Positions 1 to 6,937 of a stretch of DNA of 9,137 nt are shown one piece after another (positions within the stretch are counted from its first letter, which is position 1; each line of letters opens with the position of its first letter). The position numbers were made by a program, and so were the translations under genes. The notes under the pieces are model-generated. The model ran no database searches and was not told the DNA's origin. It was given only the letters and a program-made list of their open reading frames with translations. This DNA comes from DATGIQ01 sp035295665. GTDB taxonomy: Bacteria > Planctomycetota > Planctomycetia > Gemmatales > Gemmataceae. Location of the stretch: the NCBI GenBank assembly GCA_035295665.1, contig DATGIQ010000305.1, positions 1 to 9,137 on the forward strand, in the 5' to 3' direction.

Positions 1-219
1 AAACCGGCGCTGGACACGCTTGTCGAGCGCGCTGCGATCGATAAGCAGGGCGTCTTTGTCGCAATGGCTGCTTTGAATGCCATCGACACGTTGGACACCA
101 AGGTGGTCCCCATCGCGGACGCCTTGAGGAAACTACCAGAACAAGGCAAGCTTCCCCATCTCCGCTATGCTGGCTATGTGCCCCGGTTGCTCGCGGACAT
201 CAAGGCAAACTTGAAGTGA
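1..219 (+). CDS. Probable sulfatase, C-terminal end (partial)
   Basis: An open frame enters from the left edge and stops at TGA 217-219, giving 72 residues. The visible part reads as short amphipathic helices (LVERAAIDKQGVFVAMAAL, then a second helix around DALRKLPEQ) and ends in an aromatic, basic YVPRLLADIKANLK tail. In planctomycetes, sulfatases of the N-sulfoglucosamine sulfohydrolase type often carry such a HEAT-like helical tail with 'VYVAMAALNALD' and 'YVPRLLxxI' wording, so I assign it by that resemblance. The catalytic Cys/Ser-x-Pro-x-Arg motif would lie off the window and cannot be checked. No terminator is obvious in the following 193 bp, which separate it from the convergent gene at 413-961. 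The sulfatase call is moderately confident; that the frame is coding is more certain. Confidence 0.6.
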   Translation, partial: KPALDTLVERAAIDKQGVFVAMAALNAIDTLDTKVVPIADALRKLPEQGKLPHLRYAGYVPRLLADIKANLK

Positions 220-412
220 GTGGGCAGCTCAGGTTCCGGATCATGACCGCAGTCCGTGCCGGATTTAGAGCGGTTTTCAGGTTACATTCATCGGGGCTGA
301 GGACGGGCCCATCCCCAAAGCTCTCGTCTTCCGGCTCTACGACGATGAACGCCTTCCCATGCTTCCTCCGTCCCTTCGGATAAGAATGTGCAGTTGACTT
401 GATTCCCTTCTA

Positions 413-961
413 TTAGCCAGGAGAGGACCTCGTGGAAACAGACGAAGCAACCACAGCTGGTCTTCCGGCGAAATCAGCTGAGGGAACCTTTGTCAGGTCC
501 ACGCCAGTTTGTTTACGGAGTTCATCCGTATCGTATTTCTCGACGGTACCCGTAACCTGAACACTTTCTCCCTTTTTCAGGGTCGGAGCTGTTCCATTCT
601 TGTTGATGATGAGCAGTTGTCGCCCACCTTGGGAACCGGCCAGCGTGAAGACCTGGGGATTGAGAATCTGATCGACCTGGCCGTTCACGATCACGGTCTT
701 ACCAAGAAACTCGCCCGAAGCGGGAGTGGCCGGAGCGTGCAGATTCGGCGGCGCGGTTACTTGCGGGGGAGAGACCGGTCTCGGCCCCCACCATCCCCAG
801 GGGGCTCCCCAGCCTCCATACCATCCACCCCATCCCCAACCAGCGATAATGATCACGAAAAGAAACAGCCAGAACCACAGCCATGCCCAGCCACAGCCCC
901 ACGCCGCGTCGACATCACGGGTTGGCCCAGGTCCAGCTACATTCGGGTTTCCACTTGCCAT
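413..961 (-). CDS. Membrane-anchored W/G-rich protein with OB-fold-like domain
   Basis: Encodes 182 residues from ATG 961-959, chosen because AGAGGTGAT lies just upstream; a longer in-frame ATG at 1021 lacks this support. Residues 1-20 are small and polar. A single transmembrane segment follows at about 21-42, starting WGCGWAWLW and ending FVIIIAG. A Trp/Gly repeat-like stretch lies at 41-60, then a Pro-rich linker at 60-82. The C-terminal domain at about 84-174 begins FLGKTVIVNGQVDQIL and continues LLIINKNG, VQVTGTVEKYD and FAGRPAVVASSV. Alternating beta-strand patterns of this kind are typical of small bacterial OB-fold domains (BOF/tRNA_anti-like). The domain probably sits outside the cytoplasm, tethered by the helix. 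No enzymatic residues are seen. It is unlinked in strand to the bicupin operon, but its design and upstream element resemble the 58-residue gene at 6730-6906. Function unknown. Confidence 0.8.
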   Translation of the reverse strand: MASGNPNVAGPGPTRDVDAAWGCGWAWLWFWLFLFVIIIAGWGWGGWYGGWGAPWGWWGPRPVSPPQVTAPPNLHAPATPASGEFLGKTVIVNGQVDQILNPQVFTLAGSQGGRQLLIINKNGTAPTLKKGESVQVTGTVEKYDTDELRKQTGVDLTKVPSADFAGRPAVVASSVSTRSSPG

Positions 962-965
962 GCCT

Positions 966-974
966 ATCACCTCT
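966..974 (-). promoter_or_regulatory. Ribosome binding site deciding the 961 start
   Basis: Read on the minus strand, AGAGGTGAT lies four bases before ATG 961. It matches the anti-Shine-Dalgarno consensus AGGAGGTGA closely and fixes the start of the OB-fold membrane protein, ruling against the in-frame ATG 60 bases further upstream. Confidence 0.75.
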
Positions 975-986
975 AGTAAAAGAAAC

Positions 987-994
987 TTCCGACT
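987..994 (-). promoter_or_regulatory. Shared upstream 8-mer, copy 1
   Basis: Minus-strand AGTCGGAA ends 25 bases before ATG 961. The identical 8-mer ends 23 bases before ATG 6906 of the other W-rich small membrane protein, and both copies are preceded by ATTG at one or two bases. The conservation and matched spacing suggest a common 5'-leader or promoter element. It includes the ECF-like GGAA core but sits too close to the start for a classical -35 box with this ribosome site. Role is inferred. Confidence 0.35.
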
Positions 995-1079
995 CCCAAT
1001 AACGAATTCCAAGAGCGGCAAACTTACCTCGGTTCGAGAACGTTAGGCGGTCCAAGGTAACGATTGGCCGTCAGGATTC

Positions 1080-1106
1080 CAGTCGGTAAGGACACGGTAC
1101 CGACTG
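1080..1106. repeat. Inverted repeat, 9 bp perfect stem
   Basis: CAGTCGGTA at 1080-1088 pairs perfectly with TACCGACTG at 1098-1106 around a 9-base loop. No T-run follows on the plus strand, so it does not look like a standard terminator. It could be an operator or part of a structured leader. Confidence 0.6.
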
Positions 1107-1124
1107 AAACTTGACCTGTGCGTT

Positions 1125-1141
1125 GGGCTCCACAAGAGCCC
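1125..1141. repeat. Inverted repeat, 6 bp stem with 5-base loop
   Basis: GGGCTC (1125-1130) and GAGCCC (1136-1141) flank the loop CACAA. It is compact and GC-rich, and lies 18 bases after the previous hairpin. No T-run follows in either direction. Confidence 0.5.
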
Positions 1142-1218
1142 CTCCCGTACTCATCCCGCGGCCAACAGGGCGAGGTCCGTTGTGGTAGATGCAGTCCAGA
1201 GTACGGGACCGCTTAAGA

Positions 1219-1250
1219 GGTTGGTCCTGCCCCCGCAAGAGCAGGCAACC
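1219..1250. repeat. Inverted repeat, 10 bp stem with GT bulge
   Basis: GGTTG (1219-1223) plus CCTGC (1226-1230) pair with GCAGG (1241-1245) plus CAACC (1246-1250). A two-base GT bulge sits on the left arm and the loop is 10 bases. It is the third hairpin within 170 bases of gene-free DNA. No terminator T-tract is present. Confidence 0.55.
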
Positions 1251-1559
1251 AATTCGTAAACTTGCAAACTCCGTGCCTCTGTCTGGCCGTTATCGGCGAA
1301 TACTCCAGCCTCTGTCCAGACCTCCGCACCGTTGCATTATCCTCTCTGACTCCCGGGAAAGGCCAAGAGTTGCACTTGCGTGATTCGTCTACAAGCTTGG
1401 TGCCATCGACCTCGCAAGATCATTGGCGCCGAAGCACTCCGCGACAATCTTTCCCGGCATGGCCGTTGCATACTTGAAGCCATGGGAGAGCTGCAACCAT
1501 CGGCCCTCCGCGAGGTCCACTGCTGAAGTTGGGAGCACCACAAGAAAGAAGGCAGTACG

Positions 1560-2681
1560 ATGGATGACCTGGCAAATAAGCCTGACCCCGCGCTCCAAGG
1601 GGATGAATTGCCCACCTTTCGCTTTGCCTTGGAGAAATCAGAGGGCAAGACACTGGGCGGCAGCTACGGCAAGGAGGCGACGGTGAAACAGTTGCCGATC
1701 TCGAAGGGCATCGCCGGCGTCTCGATGCGCCTGGAGCCGGGCATCATGCGCGAGCTGCACTGGCACGCGACCGCCGCTGAATGGGCCTTCGTCATCGAGG
1801 GGCGCTGCCGCACCACGGTCATCGATCCCCAAGGCCGTTCCGAGATCCTGGATTTCGACCCCGGCGATATTTGGTACTTTCCGCGCGGGCATGGCCATTC
1901 CATCCAGTGCCTGGGCAATCAGCCCTGCCACTTCATCCTCGTCTTCGATAATGGGTACTTTTCCGAGTTCGGCACCTTCAGCGTCACCGACTGGATCGGC
2001 CATTCGCCGCACCGGCTCCTGAGCAAAAACCTCGGCTTGCCCGAGACGGACTTCGATCGATTCCCCAAGGCCGAGCTATACTTCGTCCGGGGGCCGGTGC
2101 CACCGGCCGAGATCCCGTCGGAACACCGCGGGGCATCGACCTCGCCGCCCGAGACGCATCAGTTTCGCATGCTGGCCCAGGCGCCGCACTCGCTGCACAC
2201 GGGCGGCCGCGAATGGCGGGTCGGTCAGGAGCGGTTTCCCATCTCCCGCACCGTCACGGGTGTCATCCTCGACCTCGAGCCCGGCGGCTTGCGCGAGCTG
2301 CACTGGCACCCGAACGCGGATGAATGGCAGTACATCATCGCCGGCCGGGCACGCGTCACCCTGTTCGGGGCGCACGGCCGCTGGCGGCAAGAAACGCTCG
2401 ACCAAGGCGACGTCGCCTACATCCCGACCGGTTACGGCCATTCCATCGAGAACGATAGCGACAATAAACCGGCCCGTCTGCTGGTCGCGTTCAACACCGG
2501 CCACTACGAGGCCATCGACCTGTCGCTGTGGCTGGCCAGCAATCCTGACTACTTGCTGGCGGCCAACCTTGGCGTTTCTGAGGCCCTGATCGAGAAGCTG
2601 CCGCACCACCGTGTCTTCATCGCCACCAAGGACGGTCCCGAAAAGCGACCTCCGCCTCAGTCACCGGAAGGCTTGCGGTGA
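1560..2681 (+). CDS. oxdC: Bicupin oxalate decarboxylase family protein
   Basis: This 373-residue cytoplasmic bicupin lacks a signal peptide and likely converts oxalate to formate and CO2 using Mn and O2. Each cupin shows RELHWH plus a downstream Glu and His: H67, H69, E74, H113 in the first domain and H248, H250, E255, H294 in the second. R64 and R245 match the arginines before the metal ligands in Bacillus OxdC. The lid after the first cupin reads FSEFGTF (134-140). It keeps the Glu that OxdC uses as proton donor (SENST in Bacillus), favouring decarboxylase over oxidase. The inter-ligand spacing in the first cupin appears one residue longer than I recall for Bacillus. It starts shorter than Bacillus OxdC, missing roughly 30 N-terminal residues. 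The start at 1560 is preceded by a weak AAGAAGG about eight bases upstream. Its stop lies 23 bases before the flavoprotein gene, so they are probably co-transcribed. Another small-acid substrate is possible. Confidence 0.85.
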   Translation: MDDLANKPDPALQGDELPTFRFALEKSEGKTLGGSYGKEATVKQLPISKGIAGVSMRLEPGIMRELHWHATAAEWAFVIEGRCRTTVIDPQGRSEILDFDPGDIWYFPRGHGHSIQCLGNQPCHFILVFDNGYFSEFGTFSVTDWIGHSPHRLLSKNLGLPETDFDRFPKAELYFVRGPVPPAEIPSEHRGASTSPPETHQFRMLAQAPHSLHTGGREWRVGQERFPISRTVTGVILDLEPGGLRELHWHPNADEWQYIIAGRARVTLFGAHGRWRQETLDQGDVAYIPTGYGHSIENDSDNKPARLLVAFNTGHYEAIDLSLWLASNPDYLLAANLGVSEALIEKLPHHRVFIATKDGPEKRPPPQSPEGLR

Positions 2682-2692
2682 ACGAATGCACC

Positions 2693-2698
2693 AGGAGA
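2693..2698 (+). promoter_or_regulatory. Ribosome binding site deciding the 2705 start
   Basis: AGGAGA stands six bases before ATG 2705. This favours 2705 over the in-frame GTG at 2678, which overlaps the bicupin stop as GTGA. The upstream choice would add nine unremarkable residues by translational coupling. Confidence 0.65.
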
Positions 2699-2704
2699 AC
2701 CACA

Positions 2705-5700
2705 ATGTCCCAGACCATTTCCCTCCCGATCTTCCCCTCATACTCCGGCGGACGACAGCGATCGAATCCTCAGGTAGAGGACTTAGATGCAGAGCTTCGG
2801 CGGAGCATCCACGGCGAAGTTCGTTTCGACGCCGGTAGTCGGGCGCTGTATGCCGCTGACCTATCCATGTATCGCCAGGTCCCCATCGGTGTGGTACTCC
2901 CGTACGATCTGGATGATGTCGTCGCCACGGTCGCGGTGTGCCATGCGCGGGAAGTGCCGATTCTCGGTCGCGGTTGTGGCACGAGCCTTGCCGGACAGTG
3001 CTGCAACGTCGCCGTCATCATCGACTTTTCCAAGTACATCAATCGCATCCTTGACTTGGATCCCGTACGGCGCACGGCCTGGGTTGAGCCTGGCGTTATC
3101 TGCGACCAGCTCCGGGACGCGGCGGCGCAGTATCACCTGATGCTGGCTCCCGACCCTGCGACACATGAGTATTGCACGCTCGGAGGGATGATCGGCAACA
3201 ACTCCTGTGGTGCCCATTCCCTGATGGGCGGCAAGACCTCGGACAATGTCGAAGAATTGGAAGTCCTCACCTACGATGGCCTGCGTCTGGGTGTCGGCTC
3301 GACAAGCGAGGCTGAACTTGAGCATCTCATCCGCGCCGGCGGCCGCCGCGGTGAGATTTATCGTGGGCTGCGGAATCTCCGCGATCGGTACGCCGACTTG
3401 ATCCGGACCGGTTTCCCGCACATTCCTCGGCGCGTCTCTGGCTACAACCTGGAGGCTCTACTCCCCGAGAATGGCTTCCAGGTCGCACGCGCCCTCGTTG
3501 GCTCCGAGAGCACCTGCGCCCTGGTCCTGGGCGGTCGGATGCGGCTGGTGCCCAACCCGCGTTTCCGGTCTCTCCTCGTGATCGGTTATTCAGACCCTTT
3601 CAAGGCCGGGGACCAGGTGCCGGCGGTCCTGGAGTACCATCCGATTGCGCTGGAAGCGGTTACCAGCCATGTACTGGAAAATATGCGGCGGAAGGGGAAC
3701 CCGGTGCCAGGGGCGCACCTCCTGCCGGACGGAAACACCTGGCTCCTGGTCGAGTTCGGCGGTGACTCCGCCAAGGAAGTAGCCGACCGCGCCGGTCAAG
3801 TCCTGGCCAAGCTGCGGGCGCGTGGCGATCTGGGCACGGGAACCAAATTGCTCACCGACCCAGCGGACCAGCAGGCGGTGTGGAAGGTCCGCGAGGCGGG
3901 CGTCGGCGCGAGCCGCGTCCCCCACGTGGAGGATGCCTTGCCGAGCTGGGAGGATTCTGCCGTGCCTCCCGAGAAGCTTGGCGGCTACCTGCGCGACTTC
4001 GTCAAGCTCTTGCACCGCTACGAATACGACTCCACGCTCTTTGGCCATTTCGGTCAGGGGTGCGTCCACTCGCGCATCACTTTCCGCACTCGAACGCCCC
4101 AAGGCGTGCAGCAGTATCGCGCGTTCATGAACGATGCGGCCGACCTGGTAGTCTCCTACGGCGGGTCGCTCTCCGGTGAACATGGCGACGGCCAGGCTCG
4201 TGGCGAACTGCTGCCCAAGATGTTCGGTCCGGAGCTCATGCAGGCGTTTCGGGACTTCAAAGCGATCTGGGACCCCACCTGGAAGATGAACCCCGGTAAA
4301 CTGATCGATGCCAACCCGCTCACTTCCGATCTGCGCTACGGACCGGACTACCATCCTCATCCGGTCCAGACCTACTTTCAATTCCCGGAGGATCGCGGCA
4401 GTTTCGCGGCCGGGGTCGAACGTTGCTTTGGCGTCGGCAAGTGTCGCCGCCTGGAGGGCGGAACTATGTGTCCGAGCTTCATGGCGACGCGGGAGGAGAA
4501 GCACTCGACCCGTGGCCGGGCTCATCTGTTGTTCGAGCTGATGCGCGGGGAGGTGCTCCAAGATGGCTGGAGGGATGAGGCGGTCAAGGACTCACTCGAT
4601 CTCTGTCTGGCCTGCAAGGGTTGCAAGGGAGACTGCCCAGTTTCCGTCGATGTCGCGACCTACAAGGCGGAGTTCCTGGCCCATTACTACCAGGGCCGGC
4701 TGCGGCCACGCAGTGCCTATGCTCTCGGACTGGCGCATCACTGGGCGCGCCTCGCCTCATATCTGCCTACAGTAGCGAACGTTCTCTCACAGACCCCTTA
4801 TCTCCGTGATCTCGCCAAGGCCTTAGCTGGGTTAGCAATGGAGCGCCCCTTGCCGCCTCTGGCACGCCAGACCTTTCGGCGCTGGTTCAGAGAGCGACCG
4901 CCGCGCAATGTCGGCAGTCCACCGGTGGTGCTTTGGCCGGATACCTTTAACAATTACTTCCTGCCGCACACGGCACAGGCCGCGGTGGAGGTGCTGGAAG
5001 CAGCGGGCCGGGAGGTGTTCCTTCCGCGCAAAGCGCTTTGCTGTGGTCGGCCCCTGTACGACTACGGCATGCTGGATCGGGCGAAGCAGCAGCTGAGGCA
5101 GGTTCTTGACTGCCTGCGGCCCGTGGTGCGGGCAGGTATTCCCCTGGTGGGCCTGGAGCCAAGTTGCGTTGCCGTGTTCCGGGATGAATTGGTGAACCTC
5201 TTCCCGCATGATGAGGACGCCCAGCGCCTCAGTCGGCAGGTCTTTCTGCTCAGTGAGTTCCTGGTGAAAGCCGGCTACCGCCCGCCGCGGCTGCAGCGCA
5301 AGGCACTGCTTCACGGCCACTGCCACCAGAAGGCCCTCATGGGGATGGATGCTGAACAGCAGCTCCTCAAGGAAGTTGGACTCGAGCTGGAAGCGCCCGA
5401 CTCCGGCTGCTGTGGTCTGGCGGGTTCTTTCGGCTACGAGCGGCAGCATTATGAGTTATCGATGAAGGTGGGCGAGCACGTCCTGCTGCCGGCGGTGCGG
5501 GAGGCTTCAAAGGATACCCTTATCATCGCGGACGGCTTCAGCTGCCGCTGCCAGATTGAGCACGGCACCGACCGCCGCGCACTCCACTTAGCCGAAATTC
5601 TTCAGATGGCCGCTTTGCCCGGAGGCACAAGCTATCCGTTGCCGTACCCCGAGGCCGGGTTCGTCGAGGATCGACCGGTTGTGCGGTCTAAGTCGGCCGC

Positions 5701-5851
5701 GGCGGCCACCGTGGTCGGTGGGCTGCTGGCAGCCGGTGGGATAGGCTGGTTGGCGTGGAGGAGATTATCTTCGGCAAGGAGCGTGAAGGGGGAGGTTAAG
5801 CCGGAGGACGCGGACTCTTTGAATCGCGCCCTGAGCAGGGTGGGAACGTGA
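2705..5851 (+). CDS. FAD-linked 2-hydroxyacid oxidase/Fe-S fusion (YdiJ/GlcD type), tail-anchored
   Basis: This 1048-residue protein fuses a GlcD-like flavoprotein to a GlpC/GlcF-like iron-sulfur half. A PCMH-type FAD domain spans about 40-240, with GRGCGTSLAGQ at 88-98 and TLGGMIGNNSCGAHS near 158-172. The FAD-oxidase C-terminal domain follows at about 285-535, with HFGQGCVHSRITF (448-460) and SGEHGDGQARGE (490-501). Cluster ligands include C574, C580, C589 and the CLACKGCKGDCP set at C634, C637, C640, C644. Two cysteine-rich CCG segments follow (near 779 and 901). E. coli YdiJ, with the same order and similar size, is a D-2-hydroxyglutarate dehydrogenase; D-lactate or glycolate are alternatives. 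Unusually, residues about 997-1021 form a hydrophobic Ala/Gly-rich helix ending WLAWRRL, then a charged tail of some 27 residues. This predicts membrane anchoring, perhaps for electron delivery to quinone. It is downstream of the bicupin in the same operon. Confidence 0.88.
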   Translation: MSQTISLPIFPSYSGGRQRSNPQVEDLDAELRRSIHGEVRFDAGSRALYAADLSMYRQVPIGVVLPYDLDDVVATVAVCHAREVPILGRGCGTSLAGQCCNVAVIIDFSKYINRILDLDPVRRTAWVEPGVICDQLRDAAAQYHLMLAPDPATHEYCTLGGMIGNNSCGAHSLMGGKTSDNVEELEVLTYDGLRLGVGSTSEAELEHLIRAGGRRGEIYRGLRNLRDRYADLIRTGFPHIPRRVSGYNLEALLPENGFQVARALVGSESTCALVLGGRMRLVPNPRFRSLLVIGYSDPFKAGDQVPAVLEYHPIALEAVTSHVLENMRRKGNPVPGAHLLPDGNTWLLVEFGGDSAKEVADRAGQVLAKLRARGDLGTGTKLLTDPADQQAVWKVREAGVGASRVPHVEDALPSWEDSAVPPEKLGGYLRDFVKLLHRYEYDSTLFGHFGQGCVHSRITFRTRTPQGVQQYRAFMNDAADLVVSYGGSLSGEHGDGQARGELLPKMFGPELMQAFRDFKAIWDPTWKMNPGKLIDANPLTSDLRYGPDYHPHPVQTYFQFPEDRGSFAAGVERCFGVGKCRRLEGGTMCPSFMATREEKHSTRGRAHLLFELMRGEVLQDGWRDEAVKDSLDLCLACKGCKGDCPVSVDVATYKAEFLAHYYQGRLRPRSAYALGLAHHWARLASYLPTVANVLSQTPYLRDLAKALAGLAMERPLPPLARQTFRRWFRERPPRNVGSPPVVLWPDTFNNYFLPHTAQAAVEVLEAAGREVFLPRKALCCGRPLYDYGMLDRAKQQLRQVLDCLRPVVRAGIPLVGLEPSCVAVFRDELVNLFPHDEDAQRLSRQVFLLSEFLVKAGYRPPRLQRKALLHGHCHQKALMGMDAEQQLLKEVGLELEAPDSGCCGLAGSFGYERQHYELSMKVGEHVLLPAVREASKDTLIIADGFSCRCQIEHGTDRRALHLAEILQMAALPGGTSYPLPYPEAGFVEDRPVVRSKSAAAATVVGGLLAAGGIGWLAWRRLSSARSVKGEVKPEDADSLNRALSRVGT

Positions 5852-5871
5852 TCTATAAAAGCGGATGCGTG

Positions 5872-5896
5872 GAGGCTGATGACGCAGTCAAGCCTC
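5872..5896. terminator. Hairpin between convergent genes
   Basis: GAGGCT (5872-5877) and TGAC (5880-5883) pair with GTCA (5887-5890) and AGCCTC (5891-5896), giving 10 base pairs with a GA bulge and a GCA loop. It fills the 43-base gap between the flavoprotein stop and the convergent membrane protein stop, overlapping the latter. On the minus strand TTTT follows about 10 bases after the stem; on the plus strand there is no T-run. A bidirectional terminator is plausible from position more than from sequence. Confidence 0.45.
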
Positions 5897-6605
5897 ACCT
5901 TGGCGATCGCTCCGGGCTCGCGAAGAGCCAAGCGAGTTGTTCGAATAAACCCGACCAGTAGAGGCCAAAGCAGAGGCCGAACAATAATTCCGTCAATGGA
6001 AGGCCGAACCAGTGAATAGCGGCTGGGCCGTGCACGTTCCAGGCAAGTTCGATGTAGCCCGGTGCCATCCACGTTAAGACAAACAAGAGCAGCGTATAGT
6101 ACCCGAAAAAAAGCAAGCCACCCACCAGCGTCTTTACGGCGAGGTCCGGTCGGCAGATAAGGCGCGCCACGGCCCCTGCCACGAACCCGGCTATGCCTGC
6201 CCAGAAGATCTCGCCGGTCAGCAGTAAGATGGCTCCGAAAGCAGGCAGCGGAACAAGCAGTCCGGCGCTATACCAGGCTAGAAACCGTTCGTCCGGAATG
6301 GCCCTCCTTCGGATTACCATCGGCCGGCCGGTTACTACGTGATAGCCGACGGCCGCGGTCCCGCCGATACTGAAGCAGAAGAGGAACGTCTCGAGATCGG
6401 CGTGAACCGTGTGCGTTAGGTTAAACAGGCTGGGCGGGTGCCAGTAATGCAACAAGAAAAACGGTTCGGAAAGGCCGAAAGGGACTGTCAGAACGCTGGA
6501 CCACCACATGAGCGGACGGTAAGCCCGATACCGAATCATGAGCGCGATCCAGACCAGGAAGAACAGGCCGGACCAGCTCAACCAGACGTAGCGGATTGGA
6601 ATCAT
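5895..6605 (-). CDS. Lycopene cyclase domain-like integral membrane protein
   Basis: This 236-residue protein consists mostly of transmembrane helices, about six to seven by eye. It resembles the CrtYc/CrtYd (lycopene cyclase domain, CarR-like) family. The first half has PFGLSEPFFLLHYWHPPSLF (42-61) and the acidic DLETFLFCFSIGG (70-82). The second half ends with GLPLTELLFG (201-210), placed like the PxEE-LxFF motif of the family, with an inverted-repeat-like architecture. The second motif shows TE instead of EE, so cyclase activity is uncertain. The start at ATG 6605 was chosen because the frame further upstream only shadows the 58-residue gene and carries no membrane signal. No strong ribosome site is seen (AGGGG about 12 bases away). 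No carotenoid synthesis genes are nearby. It lies 124 bases downstream of the 58-residue gene on the same strand and may be co-transcribed with it. Confidence 0.65.
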   Translation of the reverse strand: MIPIRYVWLSWSGLFFLVWIALMIRYRAYRPLMWWSSVLTVPFGLSEPFFLLHYWHPPSLFNLTHTVHADLETFLFCFSIGGTAAVGYHVVTGRPMVIRRRAIPDERFLAWYSAGLLVPLPAFGAILLLTGEIFWAGIAGFVAGAVARLICRPDLAVKTLVGGLLFFGYYTLLLFVLTWMAPGYIELAWNVHGPAAIHWFGLPLTELLFGLCFGLYWSGLFEQLAWLFASPERSPR

Positions 6606-6729
6606 CAGCAGAGCGCCCCTGAGGGCCAACTTCAAGGCCCAAACCGGCACTCGGTTCCGCGCGCAAGTTCTGGGGGTCGGAGCCAGGTGTGGATCCGAAG
6701 GGCGGACGCTGGGATCGGCTGCCGCGGGG

Positions 6730-6906
6730 TCACCACCAACCCAAGCGTGCCGGCGGATAGGCGAGCGCAGCAATGATCCACCAGATGATGAGGATAATAA
6801 TAATCGTCCATAGGCAGCCGCAGCCGGGATACGGCTGGTTGTAATAGCCCCAATATCGCCGGTGCCAGGGGTCGGGCGGCCGACCGCCCGAGGGACCGAT
6901 AGCCAT
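6730..6906 (-). CDS. 58-residue W-rich single-pass membrane protein
   Basis: This short gene starts at ATG 6906-6904 with AGGAGAT just upstream and stops at TGA 6732-6730. Residues 1-28 are Pro/Gly/Tyr-rich and cytosol-compatible (PPDPWHRRYWGYYNQPYPG). GCGCLW then leads into a strongly hydrophobic helix at about 32-50 (TIIIILIIWWIIAALAY), and the protein ends with PPARLGWW. It has no recognised domain. It resembles the N-terminal half of the 182-residue protein at 413-961: a start of MA followed by Gly/Pro-rich residues, a Cys-Gly/Trp lead-in, a poly-Ile helix, then Trp-rich residues. The same AGTCGGAA 8-mer lies upstream. Gene reality rests on the ribosome site, the clear membrane helix and the shared leader; function is unknown. 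Confidence 0.7.
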   Translation of the reverse strand: MAIGPSGGRPPDPWHRRYWGYYNQPYPGCGCLWTIIIILIIWWIIAALAYPPARLGWW

Positions 6907-6910
6907 GATG

Positions 6911-6917
6911 ATCTCCT
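6911..6917 (-). promoter_or_regulatory. Ribosome binding site of the 58-residue gene
   Basis: Minus-strand AGGAGAT lies four bases from ATG 6906, with its AGGAG core six bases away. This supports translation of a gene too short to be obvious from length alone. Confidence 0.65.
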
Positions 6918-6929
6918 GAAGAGGGTGCG

Positions 6930-6937
6930 TTCCGACT
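6930..6937 (-). promoter_or_regulatory. Shared upstream 8-mer, copy 2
   Basis: Minus-strand AGTCGGAA ends 23 bases before ATG 6906. It is identical to the copy before ATG 961 and is likewise preceded by ATTG. See copy 1 for interpretation; role is inferred. Confidence 0.35.

Larger units (their letters stand above)
962..1559. other. Gene-free gap with hairpins
   Basis: About 600 bases lie between the divergent starts at 961 (-) and 1560 (+). Short open frames exist on both strands, but none has a ribosome site together with a recognisable protein. The left part holds the leader of the minus-strand gene. Between 1080 and 1250 there are three well-formed inverted repeats, listed separately. 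The promoter of the bicupin operon should lie in 1250-1550, but I could not find a convincing -35/-10 or -24/-12 pair. Confidence 0.6.

Noticed and set aside
1042..1048. GTTAGGC resembling an attC core site
   Set aside because: No matching inverse core GCCTAAC was found within 100 bases upstream; the nearest resemblance, GCCTATCAC at 962, is broken.
1118..1122. GTGCG as a group II intron 5' end
   Set aside because: No domain V hairpin and no reverse transcriptase frame follow; a five-base match is meaningless alone.
3590..4561. 323-codon minus-strand frame opposite the flavoprotein
   Set aside because: It is the antisense of a clearly coding region with conserved FAD and Fe-S motifs.
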